Origin: Burkholderiaceae bacterium
GTDB lineage: Bacteria > Pseudomonadota > Gammaproteobacteria > Burkholderiales > Burkholderiaceae_B
Length of the DNA: 64,000 nt
Direction of reading: 5' to 3'
Assembly: GCA_017983955.1 (NCBI GenBank)
Contig: JAGOAJ010000002.1
Coordinates: 1 to 64,000, forward strand
Shown here: piece by piece, positions 27,737 through 37,990 of the stretch
How the letters are laid out: every line of letters starts with the position of its first letter
How positions within the stretch are numbered: position 1 is the first letter of the stretch
Position numbers and translations under genes: made by a program
The notes under the pieces: model-generated
Told to the model about the DNA's origin: nothing
Databases searched by the model: none
Seen by the model: only the letters and a program-made list of their open reading frames with translations

Positions 27737-29044
27737 ATGACATTAGCCAGCACCTTTACTCCCTCTGACAGCGCCATCAAGCGTCGCGATTGGCAAATCA
27801 TTAGCTTAATCGGCACGGTCCATGCGTCCTCGCACTTTTTCCAGTTGGTGCTGCCGACCTTGTATTTGTCATTGATGCACGAATATGGCTACGACTTTGC
27901 CCGCTTAGGTTTCCTGGCCTCGGTGTTCTTCCTGGTTTCCTGCCTGGGGCAGGCCTCGTCAGGGTTTGTGGTGGACCGCATAGGACCAGCACCCGTGTTG
28001 CGCTTTGGGCTGTCTTGCTTCGTGGTATCCGGCCTGCTGATCGCCTGGTCAACGGGCTATGGCATGTTGATGCTGGCTGCTGTCATTGGTGGGCTGGGCA
28101 ATTCCGTGTTTCATCCTGTGGATTATTCCATCATTAATCACAGGGTCAGTCCCAGCCGTCTGGGTCATGCTTTTAGCACCCACGGTTTGACGGGTAACTT
28201 GGGCTGGGCTTTAACGCCCATCTTCATGGCGGCCATCATCCACGTCGCCAATTGGCGTACTGCGGCTTTCTCGGCCGCCGCTCTGGTCGCATTTGTGTTG
28301 CTGCTGACGTGGTTGGGGCGTCATTTACTGGCTGGGAAAAATCAGGAAACCGTGCTTGCAGGCAGCAAGGTTGCGGCGACTCAGACCGCCACGCCCAAAG
28401 CAGGCCCTGAGCTGGGCAAGCAAACCGTGTTGCAAACCTTAGCGACGTTGGTATCCAAGCCCGCTTTGTGGGGCGCTTTTCTGTTCTTTGCCTGCACTGC
28501 TATCGCCTTGTCGTCAGTGCAAAACTTCACCATACCTATGCTGGGCAATGTCTACGGCATTGATAAAGTCATGGCGGGCACCACGCTGTCAGCGTATATG
28601 GTGGCCGCTGCGGCTGGCATGCTGGCAGGCGGCTTTCTAGTAGGGGCAACGCCCAATACTGAACGAACGGTAGCAGTCTCATTGATACTGGCTGGCTTGT
28701 TGCTGGTGGTACTGGCAAGCGGCGCAGTGCCTTCGTCCTTTGCTATGGCCCTGGTCGGGTTGGCTGGGTTTTGTTCAGGCGTATCGGCCCCATCGCGCGA
28801 TATGTTAATACGCAAGGTAACGCCCAAGGGCGCGACGGGCACCGTCTATGGACTGGTGTATTCCGGCATGGATGTGGGGTCGTCATTGGCACCAGCAGGG
28901 TTTGGCATATTGCTGGACGCCGGTTATAGCAACGCACCCTGGTTTGGTGGAGCCGCTGGCTTTATTGTCGCAGCCGCCTTGGCGGTGTGGGTGGCCAAAG
29001 CGGCTACGGCTGGTGCGTTACGTGGCGTCACCGCCAGGGCCTGA
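27737..29044 (+). CDS. MFS transporter, fosmidomycin-resistance-like
   Basis: This 12-helix major facilitator has a central cytoplasmic loop (about residues 195-225). The N-terminal region GTVHASSHFFQLVLPTLYL and DRIGPAPVLRFG resembles the Fsr-like drug-efflux branch. Substrate is unknown. It lies 16 bases after pgsA, probably as the last gene of the acpS-uvrC transcription unit, and is convergent with queF 23 bases away. Confidence 0.85.
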   Translation: MTLASTFTPSDSAIKRRDWQIISLIGTVHASSHFFQLVLPTLYLSLMHEYGYDFARLGFLASVFFLVSCLGQASSGFVVDRIGPAPVLRFGLSCFVVSGLLIAWSTGYGMLMLAAVIGGLGNSVFHPVDYSIINHRVSPSRLGHAFSTHGLTGNLGWALTPIFMAAIIHVANWRTAAFSAAALVAFVLLLTWLGRHLLAGKNQETVLAGSKVAATQTATPKAGPELGKQTVLQTLATLVSKPALWGAFLFFACTAIALSSVQNFTIPMLGNVYGIDKVMAGTTLSAYMVAAAAGMLAGGFLVGATPNTERTVAVSLILAGLLLVVLASGAVPSSFAMALVGLAGFCSGVSAPSRDMLIRKVTPKGATGTVYGLVYSGMDVGSSLAPAGFGILLDAGYSNAPWFGGAAGFIVAAALAVWVAKAATAGALRGVTARA

Positions 29045-29067
29045 ACAATAGCTAGTGGGTATCAAGC

Positions 29068-29883
29068 CTATTGTCGCAAGCCACGGTCCTGGCTGACGAA
29101 GGTGGCAGCACTGCTGCGCCAGGGATTAATGTCCAGACCGCCACGGCGTGTATAACGCGCATACACCAGCAAGGAAGTGGGTTGGCAGGCCTGCCAAATA
29201 TCGCAATACATTTTCTCGACGCAGTGCTCGTGGAATTCGGTATGGCGGCGCAGAGACACTATATATTCAAGCAAACCAGCCGGGTCAATTTGCGGACCGG
29301 TATAGCTGATCTGCACGCTACCCCAGTCGGGTTGCCCTGTAACTGGACAGTTGGACTTTAGCAATTCTGATCTAAGGGTTTCGCTAATGACCGCCGCTTC
29401 AGGCAGGCAGCGCAGGCGATCAGGGGCGGGGCTCCATGTGGTGATGGTGACATCCAAATCGTCAATCAGTGTGCCCGGTAAAGGCTGGCACAGCACGGCT
29501 TCGTGATCACGCACCAACGTTAATTCAGCTATCACCTTGGCACCTGCCGCCAGGCTTAGATCGCGTTCCAACAGCACACGCACATAGTCGGTATCGGCAT
29601 AGCGTTCTTCGCTTAGGGAGTTCAAGTACAGCTTTAGCGACTTGGATTCAATTAAGTGTGGGCTGTCGTGCGGCACGGTAAAACGTGCCAAGGCAACCTG
29701 TGGCTTGCCCTTGGGGTTAAGCCAGGACACTTCATAGGCGTTCCAGATATCGGCGCCAGCGTGCCAGAGAGGACCAGCAAGTTGTTCCCGGTTAAGGCTG
29801 CGCGCCAAGGGGAATAACAGTGCGGGGTCGTAAGCCTCAGGGTAGGCAGTTTCACGACCCAAAGGGTTAGTGGATGACGACAT
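29068..29883 (-). CDS. queF: NADPH-dependent 7-cyano-7-deazaguanine reductase QueF
   Basis: QueF reduces preQ0 to preQ1 in queuosine synthesis for tRNA. This is the long E. coli-type two-domain form (271 aa). The catalytic Cys lies in SNCPVTGQPDWGS, with the substrate motif ESKSLKLYLNSL preceding it and FHEHCVEKMYCDI near the end. Start choice is uncertain: ATG 29883 gives MSSSTNPLGR, as in relatives; ATG 29892 is possible, and neither has a strong Shine-Dalgarno. Confidence 0.93.
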   Translation of the reverse strand: MSSSTNPLGRETAYPEAYDPALLFPLARSLNREQLAGPLWHAGADIWNAYEVSWLNPKGKPQVALARFTVPHDSPHLIESKSLKLYLNSLSEERYADTDYVRVLLERDLSLAAGAKVIAELTLVRDHEAVLCQPLPGTLIDDLDVTITTWSPAPDRLRCLPEAAVISETLRSELLKSNCPVTGQPDWGSVQISYTGPQIDPAGLLEYIVSLRRHTEFHEHCVEKMYCDIWQACQPTSLLVYARYTRRGGLDINPWRSSAATFVSQDRGLRQ

Positions 29884-30212
29884 AATATTCATAAAGGATA
29901 GGCGTGGATAAGGAGTTTTCGGCATTGCTGCTAGCCAAGATGCTCTATTGTACCTGCGACCCACTGATATTTCACATTATGAGAAGTTGATTTCGCTATG
30001 TGAAATTTGGATTGCTGCGTTGCAAGATTTTGTATTTCATAAGCAGAAATATAATTTCACATCGTAAAAGTTTAATCGTAAGTGATTGATTTGTAATGCC
30101 AACATTTTTTGTCTTATATAAGACATAAGTGTTCTTCGTGGTGCAGCAAACCTGTACAATTTTTCTATCGATTTCAGCATTAAACCCTTAGCATTTTACA
30201 GAGAGCATAGAT
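29884..30212. promoter_or_regulatory. queF-aceA intergenic control region
   Basis: No gene is seen in these 329 bases. They hold three copies of ATTTCACAT (29969-29977 plus strand, 29998-30006 minus, 30054-30062 plus), an inverted pair TATTTC/GAAATA (30033-30051) and a perfect 16-bp palindrome (30110-30125). A weak promoter, TTGTAA at 30091 with a TATATA-like -10 near 30115, would be overlapped by the palindrome. The repeats look like operator sites for aceA, queF or both; the regulator is unknown. Confidence 0.55.
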
Positions 30213-31526
<1,314 letters not shown>

Positions 31527-31558
31527 TGTATCACTGATTTTCTGTTGTTTTAAGTACT

Positions 31559-31590
31559 ATGGGCGCTCTACATGGGCGCCCATTTGATTT
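31559..31590 (+). terminator. Terminator-like hairpin after aceA
   Basis: An 8-bp stem (31559-31566 with 31576-31583) with a 9-nt loop is followed by a T-rich stretch, which also forms the left half of the FNR palindrome. Confidence 0.5.
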
Positions 31591-31597
31591 ATATCAA
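31584..31597. promoter_or_regulatory. FNR/ANR box upstream of the CcoI-like gene
   Basis: TTGAT-TTAT-ATCAA is a perfect FNR consensus and is extended to 10-bp symmetrical arms (31579-31602 overall). It is 36 bases before the CcoI-like start codon, so oxygen-dependent control by the linked FNR-type regulator is expected. Confidence 0.85.
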
Positions 31598-31633
31598 ATG
31601 GGTTATGCCCGGCAATTGTTATAGTCTTAATCT

Positions 31634-32599
31634 ATGCGCACTTTTTCAATATTTTCTACACCTCAGGGTTTGTCGGATGACAGTCGCCTGAGGCGTCGTC
31701 GTATGCTGGCACGTATGGGCCTGGCTTGGTTGGCGATGATGCAGGTCATGATGTTTGCTTTTCCAGGCTATTTACGTTCCGATAGCGCATCGGCCGACAG
31801 CCTGCGCACGCTGGATCAGGCCATTATCCTGATGAACTGGCTTAGTTTGGCCCTGACCGTGCCGGTCATGCTGTATTGCGCCGGCCCTGTGTGGTCCGGA
31901 GCCTATTCCAGCCTGCGTCGTGGTCTGGTTGGCATGGATGTACCAGTAGCCTTGGGAATAATCGTCGCATTTATTCCTAGTGCCCACGCCACCCTGATGG
32001 GCTCTGGCGAGGTCTACTTCGAGTCCGTGACCATGTTTGTGGCTTTTTTGTTGACAGCCCGCTACCTGGAGCTGTGTGCTCGCCAATCGGTAGGTGCCAG
32101 TGCGTCGCATGCCATTATTGAACAGTTGCGCCACGGTTTGTCGGTGCGCGCTGATAACGTGGCATTTTGGTTCGTTGTTGTCCAGTTGGCGCTGGCCTTT
32201 ATTGTGGGCGGGTTGTGGTACGTCTATCAGCCTGAACATGCGCTTGCCGTCATGGTGGCCTTGTTGGTCATGAGCTGTCCTTGCGCCATGGCCATGGCCG
32301 TTCCCACGGCGGTGGCGGCGGCACATGCCAGTTTGTCGGTGCGCCCCAACGCGACAGAATCCGATGTTGTGCACTTGTTGCAGGCCGCGGGCAATGTATC
32401 GCGTCAAAATTTATATGGCTCAGTTGCCTGGCATCTGCTGATGACACCGTTGGCAGCCATAGGTCTGGTGGCCCCATGGGTTGCTGCCATCACTATGTTG
32501 TTATCGTCGCTGGCGGTGGCTGTTAACTCTTGGCGCTTGTTCAGGGCGCATGCGCAAGGTTCTACCCTTGTATGGCCCAGTTCGGCAGTGCAGGGTTAA
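31634..32599 (+). CDS. CcoI-like membrane protein lacking all P-type ATPase catalytic domains
   Basis: By position and membrane sequence this corresponds to CcoI/FixI, the P1B copper ATPase that supplies copper to cbb3 oxidase. I see about eight hydrophobic helices: VGMDVPVALGI, ESVTMFVAFLLTARYLE, the CPC motif at residues 215-217 (VMSCPCAMAMAVPTA), and a last helix MLLSSLAVAVNSWRL as in CcoI. There is no N-terminal metal domain, no actuator TGE loop, no DKTGT and no nucleotide-binding domain; the protein is 321 aa, less than half the usual length. The junctions are in frame and the reading frame is open. The TM7 Tyr-Asn pair is replaced by Trp-His. It cannot hydrolyse ATP; a passive copper or assembly role is inference. 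Confidence 0.8.
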   Translation: MRTFSIFSTPQGLSDDSRLRRRRMLARMGLAWLAMMQVMMFAFPGYLRSDSASADSLRTLDQAIILMNWLSLALTVPVMLYCAGPVWSGAYSSLRRGLVGMDVPVALGIIVAFIPSAHATLMGSGEVYFESVTMFVAFLLTARYLELCARQSVGASASHAIIEQLRHGLSVRADNVAFWFVVVQLALAFIVGGLWYVYQPEHALAVMVALLVMSCPCAMAMAVPTAVAAAHASLSVRPNATESDVVHLLQAAGNVSRQNLYGSVAWHLLMTPLAAIGLVAPWVAAITMLLSSLAVAVNSWRLFRAHAQGSTLVWPSSAVQG

Positions 32600-32602
32600 G
32601 CC

Positions 32603-32770
32603 ATGGAATCACTGTTATTGTTGTTGCCTATTTCCATACTGTTTGTGATTGTTATTGGCGTGGCCTTTTGGTGGGCTACCTTCACTGGTCAGTTCGAGAA
32701 CGCTCAGGCGGCAGCCGTATCCATCCTGCTGGATGATGACAACACCGAAAATATTGATGCACAGGACTGA
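32603..32770 (+). CDS. ccoS: cbb3 oxidase assembly protein CcoS
   Basis: This 55-aa protein has one N-terminal transmembrane helix (LLLLPISILFVIVIGVAFWW), then the family-typical SGQFEN-like TGQFEN segment and an acidic Leu-Asp-Asp-Asp tail. CcoS is required for maturation of the cbb3 oxidase, probably for haem or copper insertion. It starts three bases after the CcoI-like gene, the normal ccoIS order. It is short enough to be missed by length filters. Confidence 0.9.
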   Translation: MESLLLLLPISILFVIVIGVAFWWATFTGQFENAQAAAVSILLDDDNTENIDAQD

Positions 32771-32822
32771 GTCGTGTTTTGTGTAGCATAAAAACATCAA
32801 TGATTTAGTGTCTCGGGCGGGC

Positions 32823-32836
32823 TTGATGAAAATCAA
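32823..32836. promoter_or_regulatory. FNR/ANR box upstream of ccoN
   Basis: TTGAT-GAAA-ATCAA is a perfect FNR consensus centred about 77 bases before the ccoN start, fitting FNR-activated transcription of ccoNOQP under low oxygen. Confidence 0.9.
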
Positions 32837-32906
32837 GACTGCCTTTGATGACTTGCGGGATCATTCATTCAAATTTACGTATTTTTTATTAATTGAGGGA
32901 AAGCTC

Positions 32907-34394
32907 ATGAGCACTTCCGGTACTGTCGGGAAGCACGCCGAAATTTTCAACTATGGGGTGATAAGGCAGTTTGCAATCATGACCATAGTCTGGGGAGTTG
33001 TCGGCATGTTTGTAGGTGTGTGGATAGCCGCACAGCTAATCTGGCCAGAACTTAACTTTGAAACACCGTGGCTAAGTTATGGTCGTTTGCGACCTTTGCA
33101 TACCAATGCCGTGATCTTTGCCTTTGGGGGCAGCGCTTTGTTCGCTACCTCTTACTATGTGGTGCAGCGCACCTGTCAGGTGCGTCTGTTTAGCGACAAG
33201 CTTGCAGCCTTTACGTTCTGGGGCTGGCAGGCTGTGATTGTGGGTGCGGTAATTACGCTACCCATGGGGTTTACCACCACCAAGGAATACGCTGAGCTTG
33301 AGTGGCCGCTGGATATTCTGATCGCCTTGGTATGGGTGACCTACGCCATCGTGTTCTTCGGCACCATCGTCAAGCGTCGTGTGCGCCATATTTATGTGGC
33401 CAACTGGTTTTTTGGCTCTTTTATCCTGACTATTGCTGTCCTGCATATTTTCAATAACCTGGAAATGCCGGTCAGCATGTGGAAATCCTATTCAGCCTAT
33501 GCTGGGGTACAGGATGCTATGGTGCAGTGGTGGTATGGCCATAATGCAGTTGGTTTTTTCTTGACCACCAGCTTCCTGGGCATGATGTATTACTTCATCC
33601 CTAAGCAGGCCGAACGTCCCGTATATTCTTATCGTTTGTCCATCGTTCACTTTTGGTCGCTGGCCTTTACCTACATGTGGGCGGGCCCTCATCATCTGCT
33701 ATACACATCGTTGCCTGACTGGACCCAGAATCTGGGCATGGCCTTGTCGATTATTTTGCTGGCGCCATCGTGGGGCGGCATGATTAACGGCATCATGACC
33801 TTGTCGGGTGCCTGGTACAAACTACGCACTGACCCCATCTTGAAATTCCTGGTGGTTGCTCTGTCTTTCTACGGTATGTCTACCTTCGAAGGATCGATGA
33901 TGTCCATACGCACGGTGAATGCATTGTCGCACTACACCGACTGGACCATAGGTCACGTGCACTCTGGTGCTTTAGGTTGGGTGGCCATGATTACTTTTGG
34001 TTCGTTCTACTACATGCTGCCGCGTTTGTACGGCCGTACCACCATGGCCAGCATGCGCCAGGTTGAACTGCACTTCTGGATTGCTACGCTGGGCGTTGTG
34101 CTGTACATCAGCGCTATGTGGATTGCCGGTGTGATGCAGGGTCTGATGTGGCGTGATACCGGTATTGACGGTACCTTGACTTACAGCTTTGTGGAGTCGG
34201 TGAAGGCTACTTATCCCTTCTATCTGATACGTTTGTTAGGCGGCATCATGTTCCTGGCAGGCATGTGTTTGATGGCCTGGAATACCTGGATGACGATACG
34301 TGCCGGCAAACCTAATATCAACCCTGTCGTGCCTTTGTTTAACCCGGATGCTCGTGATCCGGCGTTGATTGGCCCAGCGTCAACTACGGCTTAA
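32907..34394 (+). CDS. ccoN: cbb3-type cytochrome c oxidase subunit I
   Basis: CcoN is the catalytic haem-copper subunit with a low-spin haem b and the high-spin haem b3-CuB centre; it reduces oxygen with high affinity. Many transmembrane helices and the His-rich segments typical of the C family are visible ([55 protein letters not shown]). GAGGGA before ATG 32907 supports this start (495 aa); the open frame from 32808 runs back through the FNR box. Confidence 0.97.
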   Translation: MSTSGTVGKHAEIFNYGVIRQFAIMTIVWGVVGMFVGVWIAAQLIWPELNFETPWLSYGRLRPLHTNAVIFAFGGSALFATSYYVVQRTCQVRLFSDKLAAFTFWGWQAVIVGAVITLPMGFTTTKEYAELEWPLDILIALVWVTYAIVFFGTIVKRRVRHIYVANWFFGSFILTIAVLHIFNNLEMPVSMWKSYSAYAGVQDAMVQWWYGHNAVGFFLTTSFLGMMYYFIPKQAERPVYSYRLSIVHFWSLAFTYMWAGPHHLLYTSLPDWTQNLGMALSIILLAPSWGGMINGIMTLSGAWYKLRTDPILKFLVVALSFYGMSTFEGSMMSIRTVNALSHYTDWTIGHVHSGALGWVAMITFGSFYYMLPRLYGRTTMASMRQVELHFWIATLGVVLYISAMWIAGVMQGLMWRDTGIDGTLTYSFVESVKATYPFYLIRLLGGIMFLAGMCLMAWNTWMTIRAGKPNINPVVPLFNPDARDPALIGPASTTA

Positions 34395-34406
34395 GGAGTA
34401 TTCGTT

Positions 34407-35063
34407 ATGTCAGAAAAAAGCCGCTTTTTTTCACACAAGACCTTAGAGACCAATATAGGTTTGCTGATCATACTCAGCGTCCTGGTGATTTCTTTCTCGG
34501 GTCTAGTGCAAATTGTTCCTTTGTTCTTTCAGCACTCGACGACGGTACCCACCGAGGGCGTAGAGCCCTACGAGCCCTTGCATCTGATAGGGCGTGATGT
34601 CTACATACGCGAGGGCTGCGTTAGCTGCCACTCGCAGCAGGTACGCATGCTTAGCTCTGAAGTGCAGCGGTATGGCCCTTACTCGCTGGCAGGTGAGTCG
34701 GCCTATGATCGGCCTTTCCTGTGGGGTTCCAAGCGTACAGGCCCGGATCTGGCGCGTTTGGGGAAGCGCTACACCGATGATTGGCACCGTATCCATTTGC
34801 GCAACCCGCGCGATGTGGTTCCAGAATCGAACATGCCTGCCTACCCTTGGTTGCAGCGCAACTCCGTGGCCCAGGAAAACGTCCAGGATCGCATGAATGC
34901 ATTGCGTCGCCTGGGTGTTCCCTACACGGACGAGCAGATCGCTAAGGCGCCTGAGCAATTGCAAGGTAAAACCGAAGAAGATGCTTTGGTGGCCTATTTG
35001 CAGGGCTTGGGTGTGGCAGGTCGTGCGGCAGCGGCCAAGGCGGTTGCCGAGGGGGCTCTGTAA
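34407..35063 (+). CDS. ccoO: cbb3-type cytochrome c oxidase subunit II (monohaem)
   Basis: CcoO is a membrane-anchored c-type cytochrome that carries electrons to CcoN. One N-terminal helix ([19 protein letters not shown]) precedes the haem site CVSCH at residues 71-75, with Met ligand candidates in SNMPAYPWL. The 218-aa length is normal. Its stop overlaps the ccoQ start by one base. Confidence 0.97.
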   Translation: MSEKSRFFSHKTLETNIGLLIILSVLVISFSGLVQIVPLFFQHSTTVPTEGVEPYEPLHLIGRDVYIREGCVSCHSQQVRMLSSEVQRYGPYSLAGESAYDRPFLWGSKRTGPDLARLGKRYTDDWHRIHLRNPRDVVPESNMPAYPWLQRNSVAQENVQDRMNALRRLGVPYTDEQIAKAPEQLQGKTEEDALVAYLQGLGVAGRAAAAKAVAEGAL

Positions 35064-35239
35064 TGTTGGGTCTTATTAACGGAGTAGGGACTGCTCTGGC
35101 CTTAATCACCTTTGTGGGCATAGTGTGGTGGGCATTTTCGCGTGGACGGGCTGATGCCAATTACGAAGCTTCCATGCTGCCTTTCGCGCTGCCCGACGAG
35201 AATTTGATGGAAAATAACGAAGGGAGGTCACATGAGTGA
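35063..35239 (+). CDS. ccoQ: cbb3 oxidase subunit CcoQ
   Basis: CcoQ is a small single-helix subunit that stabilises the cbb3 complex. The 58-aa product has a helix (ALALITFVGIVWWAF), then SRGRADANYEASMLPF, which fits the family's post-helix segment, and an acidic tail. It overlaps ccoO by one base and ccoP by eight, so the cluster is tightly coupled. Confidence 0.9.
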   Translation: MLGLINGVGTALALITFVGIVWWAFSRGRADANYEASMLPFALPDENLMENNEGRSHE

Positions 35240-36146
35240 TTTCATCAACAGCTTCTGGGGCCAGTTTATTACGGTCATCACGCTGCTAGGCATAGGTTTT
35301 TGTCTATGGTTGCTGTACACGCAACGTGCTTGGCTGGGTAATGTCATCTATAAAACGGAAAATACCGGTCACGTCTGGGATGGTGATCTGACCGAACTGG
35401 ATACGCTGGTTCCCCGCTGGTGGACCGTTATGTATATTCTGTTCTGTGTGTTTGCCTTGGCTTACTTGTTTTTGTATCCAGGTTTAGGCACCTACGCGGG
35501 CAAGTTAAGCTATACCTCGGCGGGCGAAGTCAAAGCTGATCAAGACCGATTGAACGAGCAAATCAAACCGATATACGCGCGTTTCAATGAAATGCCCATT
35601 ACTCAGGTCGCACATGACGCCGACGCGCGTGAAATTGGACAGCGTCTATTTCTGAACAACTGTGCCCAGTGCCACGGTTCAGATGCCAAGGGGGCGGGTA
35701 GCTTCCCCAATCTGGCGGATAAGGACTGGTTGTATGGCGGTGACCCGGAGCAAATTCTGCAAACCATTGCCAAGGGCAGGCATGGTTCCATGCCGCCTTG
35801 GAGCGCTGTGATAAAACCAGCCGAGGCGTCGAATATTGCTCAGTATGTGCGTTCATTGTCGGGCTTGGCCAGTGATCAGTTACGTGTAGTACCTGGTAAA
35901 CGTGGCTTCGATACCTACTGTATTGCCTGTCACGGCGCAGAAGGCAAGGGCAACACGGCTTTAGGGGCGCCTAACTTGACGGATGGTGTGTGGTTGTTTG
36001 GTAGCTCGGAAGCGTCGATAGTCTCCACCATACTGAATGGCCGCGAGAACATCATGCCGGCTCAGGAAGGAATACTGAACGAAGATCAGATACGCATGCT
36101 GACCGCCTGGGTCTGGGGTTTATCCAACCCGGCACCAGCTAAGTAG
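35232..36146 (+). CDS. ccoP: cbb3-type cytochrome c oxidase subunit III (dihaem)
   Basis: CcoP accepts electrons from soluble cytochrome c. Two N-terminal membrane segments flank the conserved VWDGDLTELDTLVPRWW, and two haem c sites lie at residues 144-148 (CAQCH) and 230-234 (CIACH). The length of 304 aa is normal. Confidence 0.97.
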   Translation: MSDFINSFWGQFITVITLLGIGFCLWLLYTQRAWLGNVIYKTENTGHVWDGDLTELDTLVPRWWTVMYILFCVFALAYLFLYPGLGTYAGKLSYTSAGEVKADQDRLNEQIKPIYARFNEMPITQVAHDADAREIGQRLFLNNCAQCHGSDAKGAGSFPNLADKDWLYGGDPEQILQTIAKGRHGSMPPWSAVIKPAEASNIAQYVRSLSGLASDQLRVVPGKRGFDTYCIACHGAEGKGNTALGAPNLTDGVWLFGSSEASIVSTILNGRENIMPAQEGILNEDQIRMLTAWVWGLSNPAPAK

Positions 36147-36188
36147 TGTTCAGGACGTTGTAAAAATCAGTAGAGTAAAAGGAAGGTC

Positions 36189-37691
36189 ATGAGTAACGAA
36201 TCACCCAGAAGTTCTGGACCAAAGCAACCCGACGCTATGCCACCAGCGTGGCAACCGCCCAAGGTGTCCATGGTCAAGGGTGGTTCGTCGCCTCATGTGG
36301 AAAAAGTACTGGTTGAAGTACGCACCAAAATCTACCCTAGGTCGGTATCAGGGCTGTATGCGCGCTGGCGTATCGTCTTGGTCATACTGACCCAGGCGAT
36401 TTTTTATGGCTTGCCGTGGTTGCAGTGGAATGACCGCCAGGCTGTGCTTTTTGATTTGGGCGCCAGGAAATTCTATATTTTCGGCATGGTGCTATGGCCT
36501 CAGGACGTCATTTATTTGACCGTACTGCTGGTACTATCGGCATTTTCGCTATTCTTGTTTACCGCTATGGCGGGTCGCTTGTTTTGTGGTTATGCCTGTC
36601 CTCAGACGGTATACACCCAGATTTTTATGTGGGTGGAACGTAAGGTCGAAGGTGACCGCGTAGCCCGTATACGGCTGGACGAACAGCCGTGGTCGCTGCG
36701 TAAGTTCCGTCTTAAAGCCACCAAACATCTGCTGTGGATCATCATTGCCTGGTGGACAGGCTCCACCTTCATCGGATATTTCGCGCCCATACGAGAATTG
36801 GGCATGGGCTTGTTACATTTTGATCTGGGCCCATGGCAATGGTTCTGGATGGTGTTTTATGCCTTTGCTACTTGGGGCAATGCTGGCTTTTTGCGTGAAG
36901 CCGTCTGTCAATATATGTGTCCCTATGCGCGTTTTCAAAGCGTCATGGTCGATGATGATACCTTTGTCGTTACCTATGACCATGTGCGGGGCGACCCCCG
37001 AGGCGGCCGCTCGCGCAAGGTAGACCATAAAGACGCTGGCATGGGGGACTGCGTGGATTGCACGCTATGCGTGCAGGTCTGTCCCACCGGCATCGATATA
37101 CGTGATGGCCTGCAATATATGTGCATAGGCTGTGGCGCCTGTGTCGATGCTTGCGACCAGGTGATGGATAAAATGAATTACGATCGAGGATTAATACGTT
37201 ACACCTCGGGCAGGGCAATTACCGACGGCCTGACGCAGCAGCAGGTGCGCAAACGTGTCTTGCGGCCACGCATACTAATTTATATAACTATTTTGGTGCT
37301 GATTACAGCAGCTTTTGCGGTATCGCTTGCGACTCGGACTACCTTGCGCATGGACGTGATACGCGACCGCGGTATGTTGGGCCGTGAGGTACCTGGTGGC
37401 TATATAGAAAACGTTTATCAGTTGCAGCTGATCAATGCCTCAGAAACACCGCTTACCTTACAGTTAAGTGCTACAGGTGAGCCTGGTCTGACGGTGAAAA
37501 CAGCAGAGCGCGACGAGGCGACGGTCAGCGTAGCGGCGGCATCCAATCGGATGGTGCCAATTATTGTGCGCTTGCCTGCGGGGCAGCTGGAGTACGGCCG
37601 GTATGATATTAAGATTCAGGCCGAAGGATGGACAACAGCTGGTAAGCAGGCTCTTGCAATAGAGCCTTCCAGCTTCTTTGTGCCACGATAA
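36189..37691 (+). CDS. ccoG: cbb3 oxidase accessory protein CcoG (FixG/RdxA)
   Basis: CcoG is a membrane polyferredoxin shown in other bacteria to reduce copper for cbb3 assembly. Transmembrane helices, the CGYACPQTVYTQIFMW segment, two 4Fe-4S motif groups (CVDCTLCVQVCPTGIDIRDG; CIGCGACVDACDQVMDK) and a C-terminal Ig-like periplasmic domain are visible. At 500 aa it is full length. It is notable that this copper-reducing partner is intact while the CcoI-like pump is not. Confidence 0.96.
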   Translation: MSNESPRSSGPKQPDAMPPAWQPPKVSMVKGGSSPHVEKVLVEVRTKIYPRSVSGLYARWRIVLVILTQAIFYGLPWLQWNDRQAVLFDLGARKFYIFGMVLWPQDVIYLTVLLVLSAFSLFLFTAMAGRLFCGYACPQTVYTQIFMWVERKVEGDRVARIRLDEQPWSLRKFRLKATKHLLWIIIAWWTGSTFIGYFAPIRELGMGLLHFDLGPWQWFWMVFYAFATWGNAGFLREAVCQYMCPYARFQSVMVDDDTFVVTYDHVRGDPRGGRSRKVDHKDAGMGDCVDCTLCVQVCPTGIDIRDGLQYMCIGCGACVDACDQVMDKMNYDRGLIRYTSGRAITDGLTQQQVRKRVLRPRILIYITILVLITAAFAVSLATRTTLRMDVIRDRGMLGREVPGGYIENVYQLQLINASETPLTLQLSATGEPGLTVKTAERDEATVSVAAASNRMVPIIVRLPAGQLEYGRYDIKIQAEGWTTAGKQALAIEPSSFFVPR

Positions 37692-37735
37692 GCGACATCA
37701 TTAAGATGACAAATAGCTATAGAAAGGATATACGC

Positions 37736-37954
37736 ATGGACACAGACACCCAAGACAGTAAGCCGTGGTGGCGTGAGCCCTGGCCTTGGATCTTGATGGC
37801 GGGTCCAGCCCTTGCATTTATTGGCTGCATTATTACTATAGTGCTGGCTGTACAGAATTTTTCAAACGAACCGATAGTTGATGGCGGCGTTAAAAAAGGA
37901 CTGGTGGTTACCAAGCAGCTTTCATCAACACCAGCAGTAAATCAACAACCGTAG
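37736..37954 (+). CDS. Short FixH/CcoH-like protein
   Basis: The 72-aa product has the FixH-like start (KPWWREPWPWILMAGPALAF), one transmembrane helix, then DGGVKKGLVV where FixH has a (D/Y)-rich KEGL motif, and stops about 20 residues later. FixH family members are about 150 aa with a periplasmic domain that is missing here. GAAAGGA precedes ATG 37736; an upstream in-frame ATG (37706) is less well placed. It follows ccoG, the normal FixH position. Confidence 0.75.
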   Translation: MDTDTQDSKPWWREPWPWILMAGPALAFIGCIITIVLAVQNFSNEPIVDGGVKKGLVVTKQLSSTPAVNQQP

Positions 37955-37990
37955 TTAATTAATAATTAAAGCACCAGGAGAGACATACCC

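Noticed and set aside
29045..29074. A 7-bp inverted repeat between the convergent MFS and queF genes as a bidirectional terminator
   Set aside because: The stem is short, AT-rich, has a long loop, and lacks T tracts; it is not convincing.
31634..32599. The CcoI-like gene as an ordinary truncated pseudogene
   Set aside because: There is no internal stop or frameshift, helices from both ends of the ancestral protein are kept, the soluble domains are cleanly missing, and ccoS and an FNR box are correctly placed. It is kept as a CDS.
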